From positions 372,001 to 436,000 of the forward strand of contig NZ_FNQB01000002.1 of the NCBI RefSeq assembly GCF_900107455.1: a stretch of DNA of 64,000 nucleotides, given 5' to 3'. This document shows positions 10,301 to 17,158 of this stretch, one piece after another. A program made the position numbers and the translations under genes. The notes beneath the pieces were generated by a model, which worked only from the letters and a program-made list of their open reading frames with translations, was not told the origin of the DNA and made no database searches. This stretch comes from Asanoa ishikariensis (lineage in GTDB: Bacteria > Actinomycetota > Actinomycetes > Mycobacteriales > Micromonosporaceae). Positions within the stretch are counted from its first letter, which is position 1. Every line of letters starts with the position of its first letter.

Positions 10301-10661
10301 ATGGGCCGACCGCACGCCGATCGAGGTCGAGGTGCCGTTCGCGACCGCGGTCGGCGGCGTGGTCCTGCGTGGCCGGATGGACGCGGTCTTCGCCGAGCCG
10401 GGCGGCCGGTTCGACGTGGTGGACTGGAAGACCGGTCGCCCCCCGGCCGGCGCCGACGCGCGCGCGGCCGCGATCCAGCTCGCCGCCTACCGGCTGGCCT
10501 GGGCCCACCTGGCCGGCGTCCCGGTCGAGCGGGTCCGGGCGGCGTTCCACTATGTCCGCGACAGTGAGACGGTCCGCCCGGTCGACCTGCTCGACGCCGA
10601 CGGGCTAGCGGCCCTGGTCACCGCCCTGCCCACCGTCGGAGCCGTCGGAGACCAGAGCTAG
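7332..10661 (+). CDS. adnB: AdnB-type subunit of the AdnAB helicase-nuclease
   Basis: 1109 aa. UvrD/Rep-like motor with Walker A AGAGSGKT (Lys63), a canonical LLDEFQDT motif II (Asp288, Glu289), GDPCQSIYGWRGA motif III, and LTAHAAKGLEWD and YVAVTRPRR for motifs V-VI. The C-terminal RecB-family nuclease carries GRMDAVF and FDVVDWKTGR (Asp1031, Lys1033). Unlike its partner it has no CxxCx5C cluster. Published work on mycobacterial AdnAB assigns the dominant motor to AdnB, which fits the intact motifs here. The start overlaps the adnA stop (ATGA). The last 57 bases overlap, tail to tail, the end of the leftward M20 gene. Confidence 0.9.
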   Translation: MTQPSLFTTAPAPRKVASAGPRYTPVELAKLLGMRYAPTPEQSAIIAAPVEPLLVVAGAGSGKTETMAARVVWLVANGYATPDQILGLTFTRKAAGELAHRVRMRLGQLVRRLGRAGDLSGEATISTYHSYAARVVTEHGLRSGYEPATRLLTEASRWQIVDLIVRNYDGDMSDVERAASTVTDAVLALSGELAEHLVTPDELAGWTGRFFAEVQGRPGRVYADVKKALGTQQARLALLPMVRAYDKRKIDFEAMDFGDQMARAARVARDHADVGAVERARYPIVLLDEFQDTSHAQVVLLRSLFGAGHPVTAVGDPCQSIYGWRGASAGTLERFPHEFARADGKPARSLTLTTSWRNRPEILGVANQLSAPLRAAGAQVAELAPAYSVDDPIRGRKTVHCALLPTVGDEAAWIADSVLAAWRGAARMADALPEHIPLERRPTTAVLVRVRSQIPAIENALRSRGLPVEVVGLGGLLDTPEVRDVVCTLRVLADPTDGASLLRLLTGARWRIGPRDLVALHRRSRSIAGARRDLAQPDEETVVPDALDEATLVEALADLGPAQLYSAEGYARLRAYGNELALLRYRIDQPLPDLIADVERTIGLDVEVAVRAGTGGRGGDAGLARGHLDALGDVAARFARDSDGGALPGFLAYLTAAEDEERGLEPGEVEVVEGAVQVLTAHAAKGLEWDVVAVAGLARGVWPGTARASDHYLHGLGVLPFPLRGDAGGLPRFPIDDTGDQREVMTALSEFNEEWKAHDEREERRLAYVAVTRPRRLLLCSGYWWGEGVKRPRGPSRFLVEVHDACLAGSGMVDEWAPEPAGESNPTVEETPSAQWPGDPLGPRRPGMTEAATLVRRLMTEPAAADVLLDPAAADDAARWRREVDLLIAERDKLVRGPGPLEVVLPGHLTVSQLVLLQRDPQALARSLRRPMPSRPDPYARRGTAFHTWLEQRFGAVRLLDVDELPGAADEDAAPDEALAELQELFLASEWADRTPIEVEVPFATAVGGVVLRGRMDAVFAEPGGRFDVVDWKTGRPPAGADARAAAIQLAAYRLAWAHLAGVPVERVRAAFHYVRDSETVRPVDLLDADGLAALVTALPTVGAVGDQS

Positions 10662-11837
10662 CCGGCCGAACGCGAGCGAGGCCAGCAGCGCGCTGCCGTC
10701 GGCCACGACCGCGTCGTCGAACAGTGCGTCGGCGGAGTGGTTGGACGGTGCGGTGGCCGGGTCCAGCTCCGGCGGGCAGGCGCCGAGGTTGAGGTAAGCG
10801 CCGGGCACCTTCTCCAGCACGAACGACATGTCCTCCGAACCGGTCTTCGGGTTCACCAGCCACTGGTAGCGCTGCTGGCCGAAGACCTCGGCCGCGGTGG
10901 CGGCGGCGAACTCGGCCTCGGCGACGTCGTTGACCACCGCGGGATAGCCCCGCTCGAAGTCCACCTCGACGTCGAGACCGTGTGCCGTGGCGATGCCGCG
11001 GACGACCTCGGCGGTGCGGCGGACCAGCTTCTCCCGGGCCGGCGTGGAGAACGAGCGCAGCGATGCGGAGAACTCGGCGGTCGACGGGATGACGTTGTCG
11101 ACCGTGCCGGCGTGGAACTGGCCGACGGTGAGCACGACCGGGTCGAAGACGTCGAAGCCGCGGGTCACCATGGTCTGCAGCGCGAGGACCATCTCGCAGG
11201 CCGCCGGGATCGGGTCGCGCGTGCGGAACGGGGTCGAGCCGTGTCCACCGGAGCCGAGCACGCGCACCTTGCAGGTGTCGTGCGCGGCACCGAAGACGCC
11301 GCGCCGGCCGAAGATCATCCCGCGCGGGAAGACAGCGGACACGTGCAGGCAATACGCGGCCACGGGCGGGTCGCCGGCCGCCGAGAGCACACCTTCCGCC
11401 AGCATCGGCTCGGCGCCTCCCGGGCCCTCCTCGGCCGGCTGGAACATGAAGATGACATCGCCCGGCAGCTCGTCACGCACGGCGCTGAGCAGCCGGGCCG
11501 CGCCGACCACGATCGCCGTGTGCAGGTCGTGGCCGCAGGCGTGCATCGCGCCCGGGACCGTCGACGCGTACGGCAGGCCGGTCTGCTCGGTCACCGGCAG
11601 CGCGTCCATGTCGCCGCGCAGCAGCACCGCCGGACCGGGCCGGCCGCCGCGCAGCACCGCGACGACCGAGCTGAGCGCGCGGCCGGTGGTGACCTCCAGC
11701 GGCAGGTCGGCCAGCTCGGCGAGCACGGTCGCCTGCGTCTCGGGCAGGTGCAGACCCACCTCCGGCCGCCGGTGCAGTCGCCGACGCAGGTCCACCAACT
11801 CCGGGCTGATCGTCTCCGCGGACTTCCGGAACTTCAT
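10605..11837 (-). CDS. M20D family amidohydrolase (N-acyl amino acid / hippurate hydrolase-like)
   Basis: 410 aa. Members hydrolyse amide bonds of N-acyl or conjugated amino acids using a di-metal centre. Motifs in order: LRRRLHRRPEVGLHLPET near the N-terminus, LLRGDMDALPVTE, the metal ligand ACGHDLHTA, and FQPAEEGPGGAEPM with catalytic Glu residues. A late HSADALFDD segment supplies the last metal-ligand His. The ATG at 11837 follows an AAGGAG site, choosing it over upstream codons. It is the second gene of a leftward pair; the upstream gene ends 11 bases before. Its 3' end overlaps adnB by 57 bases. The exact substrate is unknown. Confidence 0.85.
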   Translation of the reverse strand: MKFRKSAETISPELVDLRRRLHRRPEVGLHLPETQATVLAELADLPLEVTTGRALSSVVAVLRGGRPGPAVLLRGDMDALPVTEQTGLPYASTVPGAMHACGHDLHTAIVVGAARLLSAVRDELPGDVIFMFQPAEEGPGGAEPMLAEGVLSAAGDPPVAAYCLHVSAVFPRGMIFGRRGVFGAAHDTCKVRVLGSGGHGSTPFRTRDPIPAACEMVLALQTMVTRGFDVFDPVVLTVGQFHAGTVDNVIPSTAEFSASLRSFSTPAREKLVRRTAEVVRGIATAHGLDVEVDFERGYPAVVNDVAEAEFAAATAAEVFGQQRYQWLVNPKTGSEDMSFVLEKVPGAYLNLGACPPELDPATAPSNHSADALFDDAVVADGSALLASLAFGRLALVSDGSDGGQGGDQGR

Positions 11838-11848
11838 CGCGCTCCTTC

Positions 11849-12265
11849 TCAGTCGACGCCCAATCTGATCAGGTCCAGCAGTGCACCGCCGTACGCCTCC
11901 TCCGCGGTGGCCGCCTCGCACACCAGCGGCCGGTCGCCGACGGTGAGCTCGACGCGATAGCCGCCGCTCGTGCGTTCCAGCATGTGGAACGTCCCACCGA
12001 GCAGCTCACGGAGCTGGTCCTCGCGGGGCAGCCAGATCGCCTCGCTCTGCTCGAGGTCGTCCATCGCCCACTCGGTCGTGCCGTTGAAGCCGATCACCGG
12101 GCCGTCGGGCGACTCGTGCACCGCGATGACCATGTTGCTGAGCACGAAGACCTCGTCGTCGAGGTCGCGGTCGGGGACGGCGAAGCGGTCGCCCGAAGCG
12201 GGCTTCCAGCGCAGGCCGGCGTCGCGCAGGCGGAGGGCGAGCGGCACGGGCAACACGCCCTCCAT
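11849..12265 (-). CDS. Conserved hypothetical protein (138 aa)
   Basis: I do not recognise a named domain. The 138-aa product is soluble and mixed alpha/beta. It includes DDEVFVLSNMVIAVHESPDGPV, a central WLPREDQLRELLGG segment and AATAEEAYGGALLDLIRLGVD at the end. The ATG at 12265 has GAGG just upstream. It is cotranscribed with the M20 amidohydrolase and is divergent, 26 bases apart, from the proline-rich membrane protein gene. Confidence 0.7.
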   Translation of the reverse strand: MEGVLPVPLALRLRDAGLRWKPASGDRFAVPDRDLDDEVFVLSNMVIAVHESPDGPVIGFNGTTEWAMDDLEQSEAIWLPREDQLRELLGGTFHMLERTSGGYRVELTVGDRPLVCEAATAEEAYGGALLDLIRLGVD

Positions 12266-12291
12266 GGTGCCTCGGATGCTTCACTAGGTGT

Positions 12292-13113
12292 ATGCCGAAC
12301 GCCGAACGCTTCCCCGCGGGGGCAGTGACCCGGCTCGGCCCACCCCCTTCTGATCTACCGCCACCGCCACCGGACGAGCCGCGCGGTCCCCGCCGGCGGC
12401 TGTGGTGGTTCGCGGGCGCGGCGGCGTTGATCGTGCTGACCGGCCTGGTCGCGGTGGTCGCGTCGCGTCCAGACCTGAGCCGGCGTCCCGATGCCCCGAC
12501 CGACGCGCGTCCGCCGCTGGCCCGGGCCTGTCCGCCGCCGCCGGACGTGCCCAACACGGCGGCACCGCGGACGACCGCGCCCGCGCCGGCCGGCACCCGG
12601 ACCGTCGACGAGGTGGCCGGGATCTCCTACCCGTCCTACGGTCCACCGTGGGAAACGTGGAACACCGTGTGGAACGCGGGTGACCTTCAGGTGCCCTACC
12701 GGGTCGGGCAGCACTTCGTCACCGAACCCGCGTACGACGGCCGCAGCGACTACCACGCCTCGGTGCTGTCCGGCGCGGTGCCGGCGGCGACCAACGACGC
12801 GTTCACCTTCGACCTGGAGTGCGTCGGCCGGCAGGTGGCCGCCGATGCCCGGGCCAATTACTACCCGCAGCCCAACGAGCAGGAGCTGATCCGCGACGAG
12901 CGGACCGTCCTCGGTGGACGACCGGCCTGGGTGACGGTGTTCCGCCTGCGGTTCAGCTCGCCCGGCCTGCGGGCCAAGAGCGAGCTCGTGGCGCTGGCCT
13001 GCGTCGATGTCGGCAAGCCGACGGCGGCGGTGCTCTACGTGTCGGTGCCGGAGACGCACCGCCAGTGGGACTGGGTGGCGAACGACGCGTTGGCTGGAAT
13101 GCGGCCGGTCTGA
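12292..13113 (+). CDS. Proline-rich single-pass membrane protein of unknown function
   Basis: 273 aa. The first 35 residues are proline-rich and basic (PPPPPDEPRG, RRRLWW). One transmembrane helix follows at about residues 40-58 (FAGAAALIVLTGLVAVV), so the remaining ~210 residues should face outside. The outer part starts with a Pro/Ala/Thr linker and has Trp-rich stretches (PPWETWNTVWNAGDL). Single Cys residues occur around ACPPPP, LECVG and LACVD. No enzyme motif is visible. The gene ends 38 bases before the M16 peptidase gene, but that gene seems to have its own promoter. Confidence 0.75.
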   Translation: MPNAERFPAGAVTRLGPPPSDLPPPPPDEPRGPRRRLWWFAGAAALIVLTGLVAVVASRPDLSRRPDAPTDARPPLARACPPPPDVPNTAAPRTTAPAPAGTRTVDEVAGISYPSYGPPWETWNTVWNAGDLQVPYRVGQHFVTEPAYDGRSDYHASVLSGAVPAATNDAFTFDLECVGRQVAADARANYYPQPNEQELIRDERTVLGGRPAWVTVFRLRFSSPGLRAKSELVALACVDVGKPTAAVLYVSVPETHRQWDWVANDALAGMRPV

Positions 13114-13138
13114 ACGTCGGGTTCGCACAAGAGCGCGC

Positions 13139-13144
13139 TAACCT
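13139..13144 (+). promoter_or_regulatory. -10 box of leaderless promoter for the M16 peptidase pair and nudC
   Basis: TAACCT is followed by 7 bases and the GTG at 13152; there is no Shine-Dalgarno sequence. This places a probable leaderless start inside the 38-base gap after the upstream gene. Confidence 0.45.
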
Positions 13145-13151
13145 CGGCCCT

Positions 13152-14459
13152 GTGGCCCGCAGAATAAAGATCCCGGCGACCAAATATCCGGTCGAGCGGT
13201 TCACGCTCGACAACGGCCTGCGCGTGGTGTTGGCGCCCGATCGCAGTGCGCCCGTGGTCGGCGTGGCGGTCGTCTACGACGTCGGCATCCGCAGTGAGCC
13301 CGAGGGGCGCACCGGCTTCGCGCACCTCTTCGAACACCTGATGTTCCAGGGCTCGGAGAACCTCGAGAAGCTCGCCCACTTCCGGCACGTCCAGGGTGCC
13401 GGCGGCACCTTCAACGGCTCGACCCACCTCGACTACACCGACTACTTCGAGACGCTGCCGTCCGGCGCGCTCGAGCGGGCGCTGTTCCTCGAGGCCGACC
13501 GGATGCGCGGTCCCCGCCTGACCGAGGAGAACCTGCGCAACCAGGTCGACGTGGTCAAGGAAGAGATCCGGGTCAACGTGCTCAACCGGCCGTACGGCGG
13601 CTTCCCCTGGCTGACGCTGCCGCCGGTCATGTTCGACACGTTCCCGAACGCGCACGACGGGTACGGGTCGTTCGCAGACCTGGAGAGCGCCACGGTCGCC
13701 GACGCGGCCGAGTTCTTCGAGCGCTACTACGCCTGCGGCAACGCGGTCCTCTCGGTCGCCGGTGACCTCGACGTCGCCGAGGCCACCGAGATGATCAAGC
13801 GGCACTTCGGCGACGTGCCGGCCCGGCCCGCGCCGGCCCGCCCCGACTTCGACGAGCCCGACCTGACCAGCGAGCGACGCGAGTCGTACACCGACCGCCT
13901 GGCCCCGCTGCCCGCGGTCGCGTCCGCCTGGCGGGTGCCGAACCCGATCGACGACTTCACCGGCTACCTGCCCTTCGTGGTGCTGGCCGAGGTGCTCACC
14001 GACGGCGACGCGTCCCGGCTGGTCGAGCGCCTGGTGCTGCGCGACCGCACGGTCACGAGCCTCGGCGGCTACCTCGGGTTCATGGGTGAGCCGTTCGAGG
14101 TGCGCGACCCGACCGCCGCGCTGCTCCAGTTCCACCTGCCACCGGGCGGCGACGTCGACAAGGTCCTGCGCACCGCCGACGAGGAGCTCGAACGGCTGGC
14201 CACCGACGGCCTTACCGCCGCCGAGCTCGGCCGGGTGCAGGCCCGCATGGCGACCCACCTGCTACGTGACACCGACGCGGTGCTGGGCCGGGCACTGCGG
14301 ATCGCCGTGCTCGAAGAGCAGCGCGGCGAGCCTGAGCTGATCAACGACCTGCCGCGACTGATCGGCGAGGTCACCACGGAGCAGGTCCGCGCGGCCGCGG
14401 CCACCCTGACCCCGCAGCGCCGGGCGTCGATCGAGGTCATCCCCGGAGGCGGAAAGTGA
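13152..14459 (+). CDS. M16 family zinc peptidase (catalytic partner)
   Basis: 435 aa. The inverted zinc motif HxxEH is HLFEH at residues 58-62, with the distal zinc-ligand Glu in the VVKEEIRVN segment about 76 residues later. YVR/DYFETLP and the AGDLD segment fit the insulinase fold. GTG start at 13152, 7 bases after TAACCT. The next gene encodes an M16 protein without the zinc motif and starts by GTGA overlap with this stop. Heterodimers of an active and an inactive M16 chain are known in this family (mitochondrial processing peptidase type), so the two probably work together. Substrate unknown. Confidence 0.88.
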   Translation: MARRIKIPATKYPVERFTLDNGLRVVLAPDRSAPVVGVAVVYDVGIRSEPEGRTGFAHLFEHLMFQGSENLEKLAHFRHVQGAGGTFNGSTHLDYTDYFETLPSGALERALFLEADRMRGPRLTEENLRNQVDVVKEEIRVNVLNRPYGGFPWLTLPPVMFDTFPNAHDGYGSFADLESATVADAAEFFERYYACGNAVLSVAGDLDVAEATEMIKRHFGDVPARPAPARPDFDEPDLTSERRESYTDRLAPLPAVASAWRVPNPIDDFTGYLPFVVLAEVLTDGDASRLVERLVLRDRTVTSLGGYLGFMGEPFEVRDPTAALLQFHLPPGGDVDKVLRTADEELERLATDGLTAAELGRVQARMATHLLRDTDAVLGRALRIAVLEEQRGEPELINDLPRLIGEVTTEQVRAAAATLTPQRRASIEVIPGGGK

Positions 14460-15775
14460 GCGACACCAAGCGGACGTTGCCGGCCCTCCTGCCGGCGGCG
14501 CCGATCAAGCTGCCGAACGAGTCCGAGCGGCGGCTGACCAACGGCCTGACCGTGATCGCGATCCGCCGGCCGGCGGTGCCGCTGGTCGAGGTCCGACTGC
14601 GGATGCCGTTCGCCAAGGCCAACCTCGCCCGCGGCGCGATGCTGGGGCAGACGCTGTTCTCCGGCACGGCCGAGCTGTCCACCGTGGAGATCGCGGCCGA
14701 GCTCCAGTCAGTCGGCGGCGGCCTGTCCGCGTCGGTCGACCCGGACCGGCTGATGATCAGCGGCAACAGCCTGGCCGCCGGCCTCACCCGGATCCTGGAG
14801 ATCCTCGGCGAGGTGCTGGACGGGGCGGCGTACCCCAGCGATGAGGTCTCTACCGAGCGGGACCGGCTGGTCGACCACATCCAGGTCGCCAAGAGCCAGC
14901 CCGCCCACCTGGCCCGCGAGGCACTGTTGCAGCGGCTCTACGGTCGGCACCCGTACGCGGTGCAGACCCCGGAGCCGGAGCAGGTGCGCGCGGTCCGGCC
15001 GGCCCAACTTCGGGCGCTGCACGCCGAGCGGGTGCACCCCGCCGGCGCGACGCTCGTGCTCGTCGGCGACTTCCAGCCCAAGCGGGCCCTGGACACCGCC
15101 GAGGCGGTGCTCGGCTCGTGGAACGGTGGCGGCAAGGACGTCACGCTGCCGGCGGCGCCCCAGCCCGAGCCCGGCCCGGTCTTGCTGGTCGACCGGCCCG
15201 ACTCGGTGCAGTCGTCGCTGCGCATGGCGCTGCCCGCCGTGCCCCGGACCCACCCGGACCACGCCGCGCTCCAGCTCGCCAACCTGGTCTTCGGCGGCTA
15301 CTTCTCGTCCCGCTGGGTCGAGAACATCCGCGAGGACAAGGGCTACACGTACGGGCCGCACTCGGTGATCGACCACTCGGCCGCCGGGTCCGTGGTGCTG
15401 CTCTCGGCCGAGGTCGCCACCGACGTGACCGGCCCGGCATTGCTGGAGACGGTGTACGAGCTGGGCCGGATGGCCACCCTGCCGCCCGGTGAGGAAGAGC
15501 TGGAGCAGGCGCGCCAGTACATCCTCGGCACGCTGATGCTCGGGGTCTCGACCCAGGGCGGGATCGCCGCGCTTGCCACCACGTACGCCGGAGCGGGCCT
15601 GCGGTTGGACTTCCTGTCCGAATACACCGAGCAGCTCCGCACCGCGACGCGCGACGACGTAGCCGCCGCGGCCGCGAAGTACCTCGCACCGTCCGGCGCC
15701 GTGACCGTGATCCTCGGCGACGCCTCGAAGATCGAGGCGCCGGTGGCCACGCTGCGTGAGGTGGAGCTGGAATGA
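14456..15775 (+). CDS. M16 family peptidase-like protein lacking the zinc motif (regulatory partner)
   Basis: 439 aa with the M16 fold but no HxxEH; the matching position reads AKANLARGAML. It keeps the C-terminal R/Y signature of partner subunits, visible as ENIREDKGYTYG. A glycine-rich segment around VGGGLSASVD matches the substrate-threading loop region. It starts at GTG 14456 in a 4-base overlap with the active M16 gene and ends in a 4-base overlap with nudC, so all three are translationally coupled. Confidence 0.85.
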   Translation: MSDTKRTLPALLPAAPIKLPNESERRLTNGLTVIAIRRPAVPLVEVRLRMPFAKANLARGAMLGQTLFSGTAELSTVEIAAELQSVGGGLSASVDPDRLMISGNSLAAGLTRILEILGEVLDGAAYPSDEVSTERDRLVDHIQVAKSQPAHLAREALLQRLYGRHPYAVQTPEPEQVRAVRPAQLRALHAERVHPAGATLVLVGDFQPKRALDTAEAVLGSWNGGGKDVTLPAAPQPEPGPVLLVDRPDSVQSSLRMALPAVPRTHPDHAALQLANLVFGGYFSSRWVENIREDKGYTYGPHSVIDHSAAGSVVLLSAEVATDVTGPALLETVYELGRMATLPPGEEELEQARQYILGTLMLGVSTQGGIAALATTYAGAGLRLDFLSEYTEQLRTATRDDVAAAAAKYLAPSGAVTVILGDASKIEAPVATLREVELE

Positions 15776-16737
15776 CCGCCGCACCGCCCCTCGCCCGGGC
15801 GACGCTCGACCGGGCGGGGCACCGTCGGTCGGACCCGCACTGGCTCGAATCGGTGTGGCCGTCCGCCCGGCTGCTGCGGGTCGACTCGTCGGCCGGCACC
15901 GCGCTGTTCCGTGACCTGGTGACCGGCGACGCGGCCGACGCCGCGGTCGGTGCCGTGCTGTCGCTGATCGTCGACGACACGTCCGATGTGGATCGCGCGT
16001 CGGCTGTTCTGCTCGGCGTGGAGCCCGACGGGGTGCCGGTGTTCGCGGTCGACGGGCCGCTGCCCACGGTGCCGGGCACCCGCCCGGCAAACCTGCGCGA
16101 CGTGGGCCACCAGCTCAGCGATCGGGACGCGGGCCTGCTCACCACGGCGATGGCGATCCTCAACTGGCACGCCCGCAGCCGTTTCTCGGAGCGGACCGGC
16201 CAGCCGACCACGATCGGCGACGCCGGCTGGTCGCGGGTGGACGCTTCGGGCAACCAGACCTGGCCGCGCACGGATCCCGCGATGATCGTCCTGGTAACCG
16301 ACGGTGTCGCGGGTCCGGAGGGCCGCTGCCTGCTCGGCAACAACGCGACGTGGCCGAAGCAGCCGGGCTTCCGGCGCTTCTCGTGCCTGGCGGGCTATGT
16401 CGAGCCAGGGGAGTCGGCCGAGGCTGCGGTGACCCGCGAGGTCGCGGAAGAGGTCGGCATCGCGCTGGACCGGATCGACTACGTGGCGAGCCAGGCGTGG
16501 CCGTTCCCGGGCTCACTGATGCTGGCGTACTCGGCGGTGGCGGATCCGGCGCAGACCCTGAAGGTCGACCCGGCCGAGATCACCGAGGCCCGCTGGTTCA
16601 CCCGCCGCGAGGTCCGCGAGCTGCTAGCGGGCGCGCGGGTCGATCTGGGCACAGCCGACGAGCCGGCACTCATGACGCTGCCGATGGAAGTCTCGATCGC
16701 GCACTACTTGATCACGACCTGGGCTGGGCTCGGGTAG
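15772..16737 (+). CDS. nudC: NAD(+)/NADH diphosphatase, Nudix family
   Basis: 321 aa. Splits NAD(H) to NMN(H) and AMP and can act on NAD-capped RNA. The Nudix box reads GYVEPGESAEAAVTREVAEEVG, and the NudC-specific SQxWPFPxS motif follows as SQAWPFPGS. The zinc-ribbon region that normally has four Cys is present as WHARSRFSERTGQPT but carries none of them, so zinc is not bound there. Coupled to the M16 partner gene by a 4-base overlap. In M. tuberculosis nudC is likewise near mrx1 and uvrD2. A strong hairpin terminator follows at 16751. Confidence 0.92.
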   Translation: MTAAPPLARATLDRAGHRRSDPHWLESVWPSARLLRVDSSAGTALFRDLVTGDAADAAVGAVLSLIVDDTSDVDRASAVLLGVEPDGVPVFAVDGPLPTVPGTRPANLRDVGHQLSDRDAGLLTTAMAILNWHARSRFSERTGQPTTIGDAGWSRVDASGNQTWPRTDPAMIVLVTDGVAGPEGRCLLGNNATWPKQPGFRRFSCLAGYVEPGESAEAAVTREVAEEVGIALDRIDYVASQAWPFPGSLMLAYSAVADPAQTLKVDPAEITEARWFTRREVRELLAGARVDLGTADEPALMTLPMEVSIAHYLITTWAGLG

Positions 16738-16750
16738 CGCGGACCAGGCT

Positions 16751-16781
16751 GGGCAGGGACCCGGGTTGCGGGTCCCTGCCC
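16751..16781 (+). terminator. Hairpin terminator after nudC
   Basis: A perfect 13-bp stem (GGGCAGGGACCCG with CGGGTCCCTGCCC) and a 5-base loop, 13 bases after the nudC stop. Only ATTT follows, so it may act as a GC-rich actinobacterial terminator without a long U-tract. The convergent mrx1 gene could use it too. Confidence 0.7.
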
Positions 16782-16841
16782 ATTTGCGCGCGGGAGCGAA
16801 CGGTCGCGCCCCCGGCGGGCGCGCGTAGATCCGCTTGTTCT

Positions 16842-17087
16842 TTATGCCGCTCCGAGCGAAGCCAGATGTGTCTTCACCTGGGTGATCGACGGGTTGGTGA
16901 GGGCCGTGCCGTCGTCGAACCGAAGTGTCGGGACTGTCTGGTTGCCGCCGTTGACGCTCATGACGTAATCGGCCGAGGCTGGGTCGCGCTCGATGTCGAT
17001 CACCTCGTACGCGATGCCCTCGCGGTCGAGCTGGGACTTCAGGCGGTGGCAGTAGCCGCACCACGAGGTGGAGTACATCGTCAACAT
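16842..17087 (-). CDS. mrx1: Mycoredoxin-1 (glutaredoxin-like, mycothiol-dependent)
   Basis: 81 aa. Reduces protein-mycothiol mixed disulfides in actinobacteria. The thioredoxin-fold start MYSTSWCGYCHRLK has the CGYC active site at about residues 10-13, and the cis-Pro motif is QTVPTLRF. GGAGGAAG lies just upstream of the ATG at 17087, so the longer in-frame reading upstream is not used. It is divergent from uvrD2 with 71 bases between starts, as in mycobacteria (Rv3198A/Rv3198c, from memory). It converges on nudC. Confidence 0.92.
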   Translation of the reverse strand: MLTMYSTSWCGYCHRLKSQLDREGIAYEVIDIERDPASADYVMSVNGGNQTVPTLRFDDGTALTNPSITQVKTHLASLGAA

Positions 17088-17158
17088 CGAGCTTCCTCCG
17101 GGGGTTGGGGGTCCTCCATTCGAGAGAACGTCGGACCTGGCTGTCATGATTCCTGACT

